Shown: piece after piece, positions 50,994 to 63,802 of the stretch
How the letters are laid out: each line of letters begins with the position of its first letter
How positions within the stretch are numbered: the first letter of the stretch is position 1
From: Daphnia pulex
Lineage: Eukaryota > Arthropoda > Branchiopoda > Diplostraca > Daphniidae
Reading direction: 5' to 3'
DNA length: 64,000 nucleotides
NCBI RefSeq assembly: GCF_021134715.1
Contig: NC_060027.1
Span: forward strand, 4,464,001 to 4,528,000
Made by a program: the position numbers and the translations under genes
The notes under the pieces: model-generated
Databases searched by the model: none
Told to the model about the DNA's origin: nothing
Seen by the model: the letters and a program-made list of their open reading frames with translations, nothing else

Positions 50994-52382
50994 AACCGAA
51001 TTTTTATTATTGTTTAATCGATTCAGTAACCTAAACCGAGGTTATGAAGTATTTTTTGGTAAGTGAATCTAATGTCTTAACGACAGCTGATTAATGGAGG
51101 ACGGGTTTCCAACATGTCAGCTTTTGGATCTGATCATAAGCAATATCGGTGCAGTTTTTTGTATTATCATAATTTTTTTTGTCATGCGAAACATTCGTTT
51201 ACGAGAAGAGCAGAAAGGGCTGAACGTAAACGGAAGATTGCTCAGTGCATGTTATAATTTTGTTGATCAAACGTCCGTTTTACAGCTCGGCAGGTTACAA
51301 TCACATGCTTGACTGGTACGATCAGATGTTTTTGTTGGGTAATTACGTTCTCGAGTTTTTGGATGAAACCGGTAGCTGCGCTAATTTCTGAAACCCTATC
51401 TTAATGAATTTGGGAAAACGTCCTATTACTGCCGTTCTTAAATGAATCCATTGTGTAATTGTGGTTTTTTCTTAGTTTTAACTACCCTTTATTTTGAAAC
51501 AAATTATTAGTTGCGTTTCAAGGTCTTCGCGTGCCCCGTGTATGACCATGGTAAACGTACTTGTCCTTCACAGAAACGTTTTGCTGCTGACAACTAAATA
51601 TCTAACATTTGATCCATTAAAAATAATGGGAGGATCCTTTGTCCTTGGTAACATTTTAAAAATATAAATTATTTACAAGTTTTTACATGGGGTTCATTGA
51701 GGATTTTTGCATGTGCCGCCATGTGCAAAATTGTGAAATGATTCAATAAAATCGTTCCAAACTGATCTTTTGTTGAATTTATTATATGGTAATTCATTTG
51801 AAAAGGTGAAGAATGATTGATTTGCTACAACAGCGAATGGAATACCTATAAATAAGGGTTACATTACTAGATCTTATTTGACAAATTTTGCATACTTTTT
51901 TATCGTCGGTTATCTTTTTCTATGTTTTTTTTTTCTTACGTCACAGATAGAGATATACTAAAAAAAACGGTTGAACTTCACACGCACGGTAAAAATTTAG
52001 TCTGCACTCTGCAGTGTGAGATACTAAGTTTGATCGTTTGATTATTAGAGGAGGAGAGAAACAAACTGGTCTGAATTTTGAAATAATGAATTTCGCAGAT
52101 ATTTATTATGTAGCTATATTTAAAAAATATCGTTTTCCAGCTGAAACAATAGATCAGATCACGATGAACCTGCCTGGGGCAGTCTATACTCTATAGCTCT
52201 GCCTGGGGGGAATATCGTGGTAACAATTACGTCATCCGTGGAAATCAAATTTGACCTGGCAACGTTGCTTGCATTGCAGCCGATTGCAGCGTGACATTGT
52301 TTGTTTGTATACGTTTGAAAAAAGAGGCTATTCGTTTTTTCTAAGTCTTTCCTGTTAGCACATTCTTGCTAGTAAATTAAAA
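50994..52382. other. BICD 3' UTR and FBXO21 promoter
   Basis: The first part, to the AATAAA at 51745, is probably BICD 3' UTR. The remainder is AT-rich with no gene seen. Confidence 0.5.
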
Positions 52383-54390
52383 ATGGATCGTCCTGGCTTC
52401 CTCTCATTGCCAAACGAAGTTTTGTGCCTCATTTTCGATTCCATCATCAGTTTAAGTGATTTGTACAGTGTAACATTGACTTGTCGTAGATTCTTAGAAG
52501 TTATTAGAAAGAGCAACAACTTCTGGAAACTGAAACTGAAGGTTAGTGATACTCTTCAACGAATGTCTTCAATTTGCTATCCCGTTGGTGAAGTTCCCTT
52601 GGAAATTATGGACAAGCTAGTCATTGGCCCAATCCCTGAGATGGTTGAAGACATTCTACGAGAAACAATTTTTCACAAGGAGTTGTAAGTGAGAAGCACA
52701 AGTATCTGAAACACTTTCAAGTTCTTAATTTCTTAAATTAATATGCTGTTGTGTTCTTATTTTTTAAACTAGGAATGAAAACTTGACGATCAAATTCTAT
52801 GCAAGAAAGATGCTGCAGCATGTAAGAGCTAGAAGTCTAGAAAAAAAGTTGTCGGAGTGGATGTCATCAGATTTTCAGCCACTCTTGGAGGGAGCCATTC
52901 TCATCTCGCAATATGGCCAGATGATGGAAGAAGAAGATCTCACTAATTTGAAGTCAAAAGTTGAGAAAAATCTGGAACACATCATCAACCAAGTGAATGC
53001 TGAACTCATCGTTGACAAATCTGATGTCAACCACAAGGAAAAGAAGATTCTGGCCTGCATTCGTCAAGTAATGTTTGTTAAAATGGGGTTCCAAAAGCAA
53101 ATTTTGGAAAGTGACAGTTCTTTGCACAACTTTTACATTGACAAGGTAAATAATACAATTTTTAGTTTAATAAATACAGTTCTATATTTATTTGATGTAT
53201 TTTTCTCAGGTACTTGAAAGGAGGACGGGTAATTTGCTGATGCTCGCAATTATCTATAAAGAGGTCGCGAAAAGACTTGGGATTGCCGCCATTGAATTTG
53301 TCTTCTCAAATACCGATGATGGTCGCCTTCTTCATCTGAGATGGAGGTAATATTTGAGAATACCACTTGAATGTCAGATTATTTTAATCCATTTTGTGAA
53401 TTGGTACTATTTCAGTGAGAACGAAGATGAGTTCATTTGCCTAACTTTAGCTGGTGGTGATCTCAACTCTCCGGGCAACCCAGCAAATGTGTACGTGGTC
53501 GTTCCTGTCCAGCAAGTGTTTCGGTGGATATGCAACAAATTGATTGAATGCAGCCAAAAACAAGACAGAGAACACGACAGAAAGATTGATCGAAAACTTG
53601 GAAGTGATTATGCCATGCGATTCCTCTACGTCCTGCGCTCACGAAACTTGATTCATTTCCGTCGGTTGGCCTGCGCAATTTTTCCATCTGCTGGCACGGC
53701 ATTGAAGTATGCCAAAACCGTCCGAACTTGTCACCCTCTCTGCGGCATTAACGTTGAAGAAGCCATTCACTTTCTTCAGGTATTAATGAAAAACGGACCA
53801 TTAATTCATTCAAAAGTAACTAATTTTTTTTTCATGCAGTCAATCGAAGCTTTTGTGCGGTCAAACCCTCATAGGAGTTCCTTTTTGGATGATTGCCTTC
53901 GTGGTCAAATTAAGGCCGGAAATTTTGTCGTATGAAGCATTGTCATTTATTCCTTGTAAGGCTTTTCTTTTAACACATATTGTTCTTTTCAGAAAAATCA
54001 AGATGTCCACCGTCGGTCTCCTTCAACAATGTTTGCCGTTGGTCTTGTGGTAATCTACACAAGTATGTTCACTGGTGGAAAAGTAGTGGGTGTCATCGAC
54101 TCGCGATTGGAAGGTTGTTTTCACCACGTTTTGTTGGAAGGAGGGGACTCTGATATGCTTCCTGAATGTACGTATATCAATATGTTGTCGTATGTAAAAA
54201 AGGTGATGCTAAAATTTCTTTTGATTTGTTTTTAGATGATTTGGAGCTGCATCCACAAGGCATGGTCGTCAACCACCCCTTGATTGGATTGCATTTTGAG
54301 CGTTTCAATGGCCGCCGTTACATCCCCAATGCGGAATTGAAGGCCCTTTTCCCAGACGATGATGCATACGCTTCTTCCTTGGTTGGGTAA
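52383..54390 (+). CDS. FBXO21: F-box only protein 21
   Basis: Substrate receptor of an SCF ubiquitin ligase. The start is MDRPGFLSLPNEVLCLIFDS, an F-box (LSLPNEVLCLIF...LTCRRFLEVIRKSNNFWKLK, residues 5-50). Then comes a transglutaminase-like (SirB1) domain around HNFYIDKVLERRTGN-LLMLAIIYKEVAKRLG and PANVYVVVPVQQVF, and a C-terminal YccV/HspQ-like domain (MFAVGLVVIYTSMFTGGKVV, HPLIGLHFERFNGRRYIPNA). The last residues, LKALFPDDDAYASSLVG, stop a little earlier than in vertebrates. In the YccV part, the usual H-x-R-Y-G-Y-x-x-V-I pattern is weakly kept. Introns are short. ATTAAA at 54558 may be the poly(A) signal. Confidence 0.92.
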
Positions 54391-54936
54391 CTTTCTCAAT
54401 TTGATGTAATGGTATCGTCGTGTAGCCTACTTACAAAATTTGTCATTGAAGATTCTACTTGTATTTTCTTCCTGCTTTTTATATTTTTCTAAGGTGTAAT
54501 ATTCATGTGTAAATTTTGCTTGTGTAAATTAATGTTCAATCCAGACAATGAAGTTTGATTAAAGATAAAAAAGCTGAAAGTGAAATTTGAGCTGGATTCA
54601 TTTTTCCGTTGTCCTTGCGTTTTTAACTTCTTAGTTTTGCAATAATCCGAAAACCGAGACAACATTTATGTGGATTCGCATTTCTTTTTCGCCGATTTCG
54701 TGGTCAAGTTGGGCGTTGAATCGTCAAAAAAGAAACAAAAATGGGGAACTCCCTCCATGTTTGCTAATTTCCCATGTTACCAACTGGCCGGCAGCACTCA
54801 ATGAGTTATGAGTTGTTTGGAAAGAAAAGAAGGGAATCAGTATCTTAAGAAACTAAAGACAACTTCGACTGGTGGAATAAAACATTTCTATTTCGTTCGA
54901 TTTACAAATTTTAAATTATACAAGAAATGCATCCGC

Positions 54937-55585
54937 TTAATATTTGGGGTAAGCCGGAGCAGGGTAGGCGGGCTTATAGGCGGGTTTGTATGCGGGGTAA
55001 GCGGGGTAAGAAGAGGGATAAGCTGGGCTGCTGGGGTAGGCAGTAGCGGGCTTGTATGCCGATGGCTTGTACTCGGTGGGGTATTTGGCCTCTCCGTCGT
55101 ATTTGACGTCGGCGACGTATCCGCTGTAGTCGTCGGCCTTGTAGGTGACCGTCTGGGTCCGGCCGTCGGGCAGGAGGGTGCGGTAAGAGCCGGACACGTA
55201 GCCCTTGTCATCGGCCGTCTCCTGGTGGGCATAGTCGTTGTAGGTGTAGTCGTCCTTTACGGCCCAGGCGAAGTTGTAGGGCATTGCGGCCTGCCGAAAT
55301 CAATTTCATTTAAAAAAGGTCAAAATTTAAATTGTAGTTAATGAAATAAAAAATAAAATCCTTACATAATCGTAAGACTTGCTGTAAGATGGGTAAGCCG
55401 GGGCTGGGTAGGCCGGTTTGGGGTAGTAAGCATTTGAGGCCACGGTGGCAATCAAGGCAGCGGCGAGGACGATCAATACCTTTCAATACATTATTCAGAT
55501 TTAATTAAGATAATAATTTATAAAAAAAACTTGAGACGCGATTGTAATATAGTCGATGGAAGTGGACCAGCTTATATACCTGCAT
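54937..55585 (-). CDS. RR-2 type cuticle protein
   Basis: Secreted structural protein that binds chitin in the exoskeleton. Exon 1 encodes only MQ; exon 2 gives VLIVLAAALIATVASN (signal peptide) and YYPKPAYPAPAYPSYSKSYD. Exon 3 holds the Rebers-Riddiford consensus (YNFAWAVKDDYTYNDYAHQE, GYVSGSYRTLLPDGRTQTVT, YKADDYSGYVADVKYDGEAK), then a Tyr/Pro/Ala-rich repeat tail ending YPAPAYPKY. A tiny first coding exon is typical of arthropod cuticle genes. The locally GC-rich coding sequence contrasts with its surroundings. A long antisense frame here is a shadow. Confidence 0.92.
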
Positions 55586-55611
55586 GTTGATTCGAGTTTC
55601 TGGTTGTTGTA

Positions 55612-55650
55612 CAACTGATAACTTTGAGACTTTTGGCTTCTGTTTTTATA
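55612..55650 (-). promoter_or_regulatory. Core promoter of the cuticle gene (TATA box and initiator)
   Basis: On the - strand TATAAAAA lies at 55650-55643 and an arthropod-type initiator ATCAGTTG at 55619-55612. The A of TCAGTT is 34 bases downstream of the first T of TATA, and about 31 bases before the ATG at 55585. Spacing is correct for a focused promoter. Confidence 0.65.
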
Positions 55651-55850
55651 CCTGGTGTGGGGACTGGGACCTTCCTCTGAAACTCGCCATTCTATTTTCA
55701 GGTGATGCACGACGAACATTTTCGCACGAATAAGATTGTGCTTGCACAGATGGGGATAGAAATTTCGCTCTCGTAAAACTGGGTGGGGTCTCCGTTTTGG
55801 CTCTTTCGCCCTTGTGGTGAATTCTGACCTCATTTTCAATCTTCACTGGA

Positions 55851-58800
55851 TTACTGCAAATAGGCTATCCGTTTTCATTCTGAAAAACGTTTCTTCCTAT
55901 ACTTTCGTTCAATCACGACTTGTTTCCTTCCCTAACCTTGATCCCGATCAAGATGAGTGAAGTAGCGAATCAGAAAAATTTTGTTGCGATACGAGGATCG
56001 ATAATACGTGTAGTTGTGCTTATTTTCGTCGACCCATTTTGCAGAGTGCAGAGACGATGAGGCCTAAGTAACATTTTTAATCTATTCTTTCCCAGATGAA
56101 CTGACACATCAAGGCGATGCCTTGAAAAACAACTGTCGTTTTTAACATTTTCTTTAATTATCGAGGCTATTAGTTTTTTTTATGAGAAAAGAGGTACTAA
56201 CCATCGTTTGAAACGTTTGCAACTTGTTGTTGGCCTGTAATAATAACAATTATTTATAGAGAGATAATGTAATTAATTTAAAATACTCTGTAATTCAGGT
56301 TTTGGGTTTTTCTATTTAAATTTTCGTACGGGGTATGTGTGTGTAATCTAATGTCACGGTCGACTACGAGATGGCGCGTGACGGAATTGGAATTTGCAAA
56401 ACTGGTACTAGAATGTGGGAAAAACCATAAGAACACTTTTAGAATTAAACGTTAAGGGGTTACTTATAACTTATAATTCACTTTTTAATTTTACTTAAAA
56501 TAATCCTAATTGATCGCTTTACAAGAATATTAAGAGCGTAAATATTGCACTGCAAATAAATTCATGATTTTTTCTAGAGACACTTCTGGGAACTGAAATA
56601 CCGTGTTTTACTGGATACTTTTCCTGCGCTGCATGGTTCTGAAATACTCAACTGCTGGCTTGCATATATAGTTATATACAAGCCGTCGAAATCAGTCGTT
56701 GACATATAGAAATAATTTTCACGAATTATGAAACCCTCGCCCACCCCCGCCATTGCCACGCGAACCGTCTTTTTAAAAAACATCGAAAAAAGCATATATG
56801 CAATTGCAACAGCATTCAATGATATTCTTTAATATAGTGGATAAAAGTATACGGTCTAACCTAAGTAACTACTGAAACCCTGCGACCTGCGCGTATAGAC
56901 TGGACAATATCTATGAGTTGACTCGATCCTTCCGCTCGTCATTCCACCCCTCATCTGCGTGACGATAGTGTAATGGTGTATGACTCATATTCATGTATGG
57001 GGAACGGCTGACAACCAGCATCGCACGCGGCAGCATTTAGACGAGACGTTGATGAAGAGCCTGTCACTGTCACTCTGACTGGGCTCCAGTGTTAACGCAT
57101 CCACCGTCCTATTTTTATGTACTAAAAGCCGGTTGCGCGGTAGTTAAAGCCGTAATAAAGCCAGAGAAGAACCGCAATATTACAGGACAATCTGCATAAC
57201 TATATACATGCACGTGTGAGCGAGGGAAAACATTAATATTAAACCCTATATTTATATCAGGTTCTGTAAATGAGGGGGGAAGAGTTTGTAGAGTTGAGTT
57301 CAATCGACATCAACGTAACTGGATTGTTCATCCGCTATGCTTTAATATAAGTATTTTATAATAAAATTTTTTAACAAGAGTATTATATTTAAAGTGCATG
57401 TAATTGGCCTTTCGTTGGACTACAAAGTTCACCATCATTATAAAGTCCTTAACGAAGTGAAAAGGTGAGAAAAGTCACATGGAGGAGACACAACTTACAA
57501 GGTCTGAAGTGCGATCCGCCAAGACAGGCAACATGGTATATAGCAAGGTGAAGAATAAATGTCACAAGATATACTGGTGCGGTGCACGCACTGCCCCACT
57601 CGTTTCTCCCGTTTACGACTTGTTGTATTCTGAAAATAAAATTTATATTTCAAAGTTGAGAATTTCAGGTGATACGCATATCCTGCCAAGCTCGGAGCAT
57701 CTTAATGTAAATGATGAATTATTCTCTATATAAAATAATCCTTTTCCAAGAATATTAGTGTTCGTGGAAATTTAAAATCACGCATGTTTTATAAGAAGCA
57801 GATTGCTGTTATCGAACGACGCTTTAAACGGAAAGATGTATTCAAAGCGGAGGGGTGAGACGGTCAACATTTCCAGCAAGTAAGGAAGAGAACCGAATAC
57901 TAGATAGGGAGGTGGAGAAGAAAAGGGGAAATAGATCACCGATGGAACTCGGAAGTCGGAACTGTATACATAAAGACACATGAATGCTGTCCCTTTCATG
58001 TTTCTAAATGCGCCGGCGGTATATATACAGCATACACTACATGTAGCTTAGATATATCAACGATGCCATCTCGAAATGAAAGGGGTGGCTTTCTATAGGG
58101 CGGGCGAACGGGCTGTTGGAATTAGCTTTCCCTACCAGAGCTTTACCATCAGATATAAATGGATAGGAAATCGCCCTCAATTTCTAAACGTGAGAGACAT
58201 GCCATAGAAAACGGACAGTACGTACTACGTAGTATATAATACCTTGCGGGGTAGATAGCATAGTTTCTGTGTATATAGAGTAGATGTCTAAATGAGGTGA
58301 TGCAGGCAAATGAGCTCTACACAGACGAAGGGCCATGGCACGGATCACGTCCGACTCACGCCACCCGGTCATTAGCGTTTTTACCCTTACTTTTTTTCTT
58401 CTCTTTCTTGTTCTTCTATGCCCAGCTTATAACGGTGGATTTTTGGAAAAATACACGCTACCATTAGATCAGCAGAGTCGGTGAAAAGTCGTTTCAGATA
58501 ATATCATCATCGCCGATGCGTAGGAAGGCCGGCAACAATATTTACAATAACCGGATGAATCAGATGCCATATTATATATAGGCACACCCAACAACAGTTA
58601 AGTAAAACTGATAGCGCAATCGGTTGTGTCAGCCGTATAGTTTTCTTTATAAGTCTTATATACTGTATAAAAAGGACCGATTCAAAAAGCATCTATATGG
58701 TGCAATAGCCGTATGCGCTTTCACTATATATCCTTTCACTAAAAAATTCAAATGATATTCCACTGATCAGTGTTATTTTCTCCACTAGCTATAGATTTAT

Positions 58801-60798
58801 GGACTACACTATATAACTCACTAATGAACTTTGTCGGCTATCAAGCACCAGTCTAGCTACAAAATTATAAGAGTATCAATGATCAGTGGGTATTTGCCGC
58901 ATCTACACGTAATACTACCAGGTTGTTGCGCTAGGTTAAATCACCTTGAGGGCAAAGATATAGATAGAGCTCGGATGGGAGAGAGCGAAGTTTAAAGGTA
59001 TAGGGAATGACGGTGCGTAATTGAAATGCGGCGAAACATCAGCGGCTCCGGCATCGTTATTCAAGCTTCAAAACACACGCAGATCGTATGGTTTCCCCCG
59101 TCTCCTTAATATACATATCCTAGTCTCTCGCTAACGCTATGATAAACCCTGTGATCGATGTGCAGTCGTCTGTTTTGACGGGATACTTGGACCGAACGAG
59201 TTATCCGAACTTTGGCTGACTATATATGAAATGTACGCGCGTGTATAGTCGTCGTAGTCGTCGTCGAGGCTTTTCTACATTGACCAAAGGACGGAAGATG
59301 ACGACGGGGGGATGAATCAGCTCCTGGCGTGGATGGGGATCCCGCGTGTTGTGTGTTTTCCGGACGTCAACGACTCAATGTGATATCTTTTGATGGTGAC
59401 CGCCATCAACCCCGACAAGTGGATACATAACGAGCGTCGTACGGGACATGGGAAAAGAAGGACATCAGCGAATGATGATCGGATAGGACGAGCGATGTTG
59501 TTGGAAAGGAACTTTTTATTTTTAGGAAATAGAAAGACAAAAAGAAAGAAAGAGAAAACAAAAAAGAATGTCTTCTTCCTCTTCTTTGATCCTTTCTCCC
59601 GTGCTAGAGAGTCACAGAGTAGTGCTCTCTTTTCACAAATCTATATCAGACTGCACTTCTCTTTTCATCTTGCCCGAGACTCAGCTCAGTTTTGCTATTA
59701 GTCGTTAAGGTCCATCGTCTTTCTCGTCGACTCGTTCGTTATCGACTATTTTGCGAATTGATGTCATTATTTTTACGTTAATCGTGGACCACATTTCGTG
59801 ATGTACTTTACATGAAATCGGAACTCTTTAAGCGAGAGCATATTAACAAAACAACGAGTCATAATGGCTTGTATAAAAATAGAAAAGCAATTGATATCGA
59901 TTTTTATTATTTCGCCCCAATCCTGCTGTTATATCCCTCAACACCAGTTGAAGATCTCTTTTCCATTTCAGATTCGAGAGCAAAAGGTGCGGACGGGAAA
60001 AGTGAGCAATCACGCAGGCTGAGAGTGAGAGGAAGGACTAATCCTCTTAGACATCGTCTAAAGCGTGAGGTGATGAGGGGGAAATTATAAAAGCTTACAG
60101 CTAGCTCGTTGAGTTGGAAGCTCGAGGGAAACGATCGAGTCAGGGCAAAACAGGAGGAAAAGGATATAGAAAACTAATTAACAGCCGATCATTCGTCAGC
60201 ATGAGTAATGAGCGCCTACTAAAATCAATTATTCAACTTATCCTCTAGGGTGTCTAAATACTTACTTGACTTCTGCCATTTCCAACACTATAACAGCCAC
60301 CAGTTTTTCTATTTTCCATCTTCCAAACGTCATCTCTTATGTAGCAATAAAGATCTGAGTTTTAAAAAAGAAGCCGTTGACAGCACTGAAACACGCAAAT
60401 TTTTATTTGATTTTATTTTATTTTTATTTTAAACCGAGAAAACCATAAATTATAGTGGAGCAATATAATTTATAACCACACACAAATTGCAAGAAGAAAT
60501 TTGTTTCATAAACTTTGTTTAAATCAAGATTGATATTCAATAATCAAAACCCTACCGGAAAATATTTCAGAAAAAAAAAAAAAGAAAAAAACGGGAGAAA
60601 TTTCGTGGAGATATTTTAGTACTAGAACCACCGCAAATACGTCCAATAGCTTTTACTGTCACAACACGTTTTGTTTTCTGTCTTCAGTCGGTTCCATCTC
60701 ATTTGAATAGTCTTTGAATAGTTTTTTCTTTGGAAAGGAACAAAAGCTATTAGACACTACCATTTCTTTCTATTGACATCAATTTTCTTTCTCCTGAA
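55851..60798. other. 5 kb without a recognisable gene; TATATA-rich
   Basis: No convincing coding exon on either strand. Short TATATA/TATACA/TATAA motifs are unusually frequent between about 56650 and 59230 while the sequence between them is of mixed composition. Simple A/T runs occur near 59560 and 60570. It could be cuticle-gene upstream control sequence, a 5' UTR intron or promoter region of MOCS3, or an unannotated non-coding RNA locus; nothing decides between these. Confidence 0.4.
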
Positions 60799-63700
60799 AT
60801 GGCCAACAGTGAAGAACAGGGAGAAATAGCGCATTTACGCTCATTGCTTAAAGACAAAGAAGATGAAATTGTTCGGCTAAAGCAACTCATTGGAACTGGT
60901 CTACATGTGAGTATACACAACACTTAAGACTGCCATTTCAGTTTTTCAGACCATTAAAATTTGTTTTTTACCCTGTGACAACAACTTTCTTTGTACAGCA
61001 AAACCAAAATATCCGAATGAAATTTCTAGGATTGAACTTGGGGTCCTATTAATTCATTACGGTGTATATTTTACTTAAGCTTGCACTCACATTATAAACT
61101 CCTTAATTTAAGAGAATGAGGCAGCGTGGATTACTGATGAAAATTATTCACTATTATTTCGCTTTTGTTTCAGTGTTTGAAAATTATGGGGTAGAATGTT
61201 TTCGACATACTGATTTATAAACTAATTAACACAAGTAACATGTCAATATTTAGATTACTTTCCCCGGGTGTGTGGGTGGGTGGATATAAATGAAAAATTA
61301 GCCATTGAATTTTTCTGTTCTTCAAAATAACAAACTCTGTTTTGGGCTGGCTTCTCCAACCTCTCGTTAGATGCCGTCGCCTCATCGTGAAATTCATGAT
61401 TGGCATTCCGACCCTCAGAAGTCAGAAGAAAAGTCGTGAACCGAAACGTGCGAAAATGCCTCAACAACCCATTCTGTATATTTACACATTCTGACTCATT
61501 TGTATTCATGAAACGAAGAAGGATTCTTCGAAATCGATTTCAGAATAGCAAATCAAGGTTTCGGGTGCTAGGTCGGGGAAATGCGTGGGTAGGCTGATGC
61601 TCTGCACAAACGGCGAAAGAAAGAATGAAAGTTGTTGTTCACAATGCTCAGTGATTTTTACTTTATTATTTATCACTCGTCTTGTAGTACTGTTGACATC
61701 TCTCCCTCAGCGCCAATCGTTTCAAACAGGCTTCTATCGAGTGGCGTCGAGATTTGGAATTGGGACGGAAGTAAATGCGCAGTTTGTATACTTCGCATGT
61801 ATAGATTTGCCCCAACTCGGCGGAATAAAATTACGCCACGCTTCAGTCTAGTTCTCTCTCTTTCCATCGTCTATTCTTTCGCCTCCAACCTACATCACAA
61901 CCAGTTCTAAACACAGTCTTGCAAACTTTTCCAGCTCCAGGTTGCCTAAATAGTCGAATTTCAGGATGCAAGAGAGTTAAACTTGTCAAAAACTTAACTA
62001 AAAACTAACTTTTTTTTCTCTTCTTTTATACATGTTGTCCCTTTGAACTACGGTTCCATCTCGCTGTCGTGGAATGCCGAAATCGATCAACCTAGGAGAT
62101 TGACAAAGGAGGTGATTGTTCTTCAAGAACGGAGAAGCTGCCCGCTCGCCCCGACTCATTGACGAAAGAAGAAGTATCGCGCTACAGCAGGCAATTAATT
62201 CTGCCTCAAGTTGGTGCTGAAGGTACATATGAAGCTGCTATCAATGTTTAACTTCTCTTTCTTTTAGTTTCCCCATCCCTTTTCTGTTTTAATGATTTAA
62301 ACCAAAACAAAAAGTTCGATATGAGAACAACGGAAAAGAGCGTGGGGGAAAAAGTTAATTGCGATACTTTCCAATCGGCCATGCATGACGCCAATTGTAA
62401 ATCATCAAAGAATTCCGTAGTTTCGATCGAAACAATTTTATTGTTTGGGCCTCCGTAGTTATTTAATGAGTGAATAAATCATCCAATAAGTGCTCCGATG
62501 AAATTCCTTCGGTTCGGTGTCGGACAGGCGCAAGCGATTGGTTATGCAAAAAACCCCTGGCACCAGCCGTAACGAGTATATTCCGCCTGTACCACCGCTG
62601 GGGACGCTTCCGCCTGGATGTACTTTTCTACTACAGGGGCAAAACTTTTTTTTTTAATTGCTCCACATAGTCTTGCTCGCAGACACACTCTACATCCACC
62701 GGTTGTAGAACTTGCATTTAAAAAATGATTACTTTATATCCCCCCCTTTGCCCTCTTCTTCTTTTTTGTTGTTAATGATGGTGTTATGGCGTGCAACTCT
62801 TATTCCCGTTGCGGAGCTCAAAGGGAGGGTCCCTGTTGTTTCCCGAACTTTATACGAAATGCCTAATTAAAAAGCTAAAGAATTTGGCAAAGTTGCTCAC
62901 TTTCACAATGTTGAATCATTTCCACAGGGCAGACGCAATTGCGCAAGAGTTCGGTGCTGATTCTAGGAGCCGGAGGACTGGGCTGCCCAGCTGCCATTTA
63001 TTTAGCGGCCGCCGGAGTTGGACATTTGGGCGTGGTCGACTACGACGTCGTTGAGCTGAGCAATCTCCACCGGCAGATTATGCATCGCGAGGCGGGCGTC
63101 GGGACCTCCAAGGCCGCATCGCTGGCCCAAGCCGTCCGCTCTCTGAATTCCCTCGTCCGGGTGACCACTCACGACGTCCAGCTGGATGGCAGCAACGCGA
63201 TGGAAATCGTTTCTGGCTACGACGTCGTGCTGGATTGCTCCGACAATCCGGCGACGCGCTATTTGATCAACGACGCCTGCGTTCTCTCCGGCCGGCCTTT
63301 GATCTCGGGCAGTGCCCTCCGCTGGGAAGGTCAATTGACGGTCTACAATTATCGCGACGGACCTTGTTACCGCTGCTTGTACCCGACGCCACCCAATCCC
63401 AAGTTTGTCACCAATTGCTCCGACGGCGGAGTCATCGGAGCAGGTACTACGATTGCCACCCTCCGTCCAACCAACGAACGGGCCATTTGATTCGATTTGT
63501 TCCTTTTCCGTTTAGTTCCAGGTTTGATTGGTACCCTTCAGGCGATGGAGACCATCAAGCTTCTTTTGGCCGAGACAAGCAAGTCGACCGGAATGTCCAG
63601 CGATTGCCGAGTGGCCAGCACTGGCCCATCGTTCAGTCGCCGACTCTTTGTCTTTGACGGAGAGAGCGGAATGTTTCGTACCGTTTCGCTTCGCCCCAAG

Positions 63701-63802
63701 CAGTCGGACTGCGCCGTCTGCGCCAGTCCCGAGTCGAGGACCATTAGCCGCGTCGACGATGTCGATTACGCTCTTTTCTGCGGTCGAGGCCCGCACGACA
63801 AG
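60799..63802 (+). CDS. MOCS3: Adenylyltransferase/sulfurtransferase MOCS3 (UBA4), 3' part not seen
   Basis: E1-like enzyme that activates URM1 and MOCS2A for tRNA thiolation and molybdopterin synthesis. Exons: 60799-60906 ([20 protein letters not shown], a coiled coil), 62096-62222 ([20 protein letters not shown], then [20 protein letters not shown]), 62928-63443 and 63516-63802. The nucleotide motif is [20 protein letters not shown], then [13 protein letters not shown] and [17 protein letters not shown]. Zinc cysteines are in CYRC and CAVC, and the catalytic-type Cys is in [11 protein letters not shown]. The rhodanese domain expected after [13 protein letters not shown] is not found before the window ends. 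All junction phases agree. Exons 3-4 are strikingly GC-rich. Confidence 0.93.

Noticed and set aside
54808-55341. 177-codon frame on + over the cuticle gene
   Set aside because: It is the antisense shadow of the Tyr/Pro-rich cuticle exon; Gly/Val-rich content follows from that.
59390-59701. 103-codon frame on +
   Set aside because: Low-complexity Lys/Arg/Phe run with no recognisable domain or exon context.
63002-63796. Long frames on - and other + frames over MOCS3 exons
   Set aside because: Shadows caused by the GC-rich coding exons; the MOCS3 frame carries all the family motifs.
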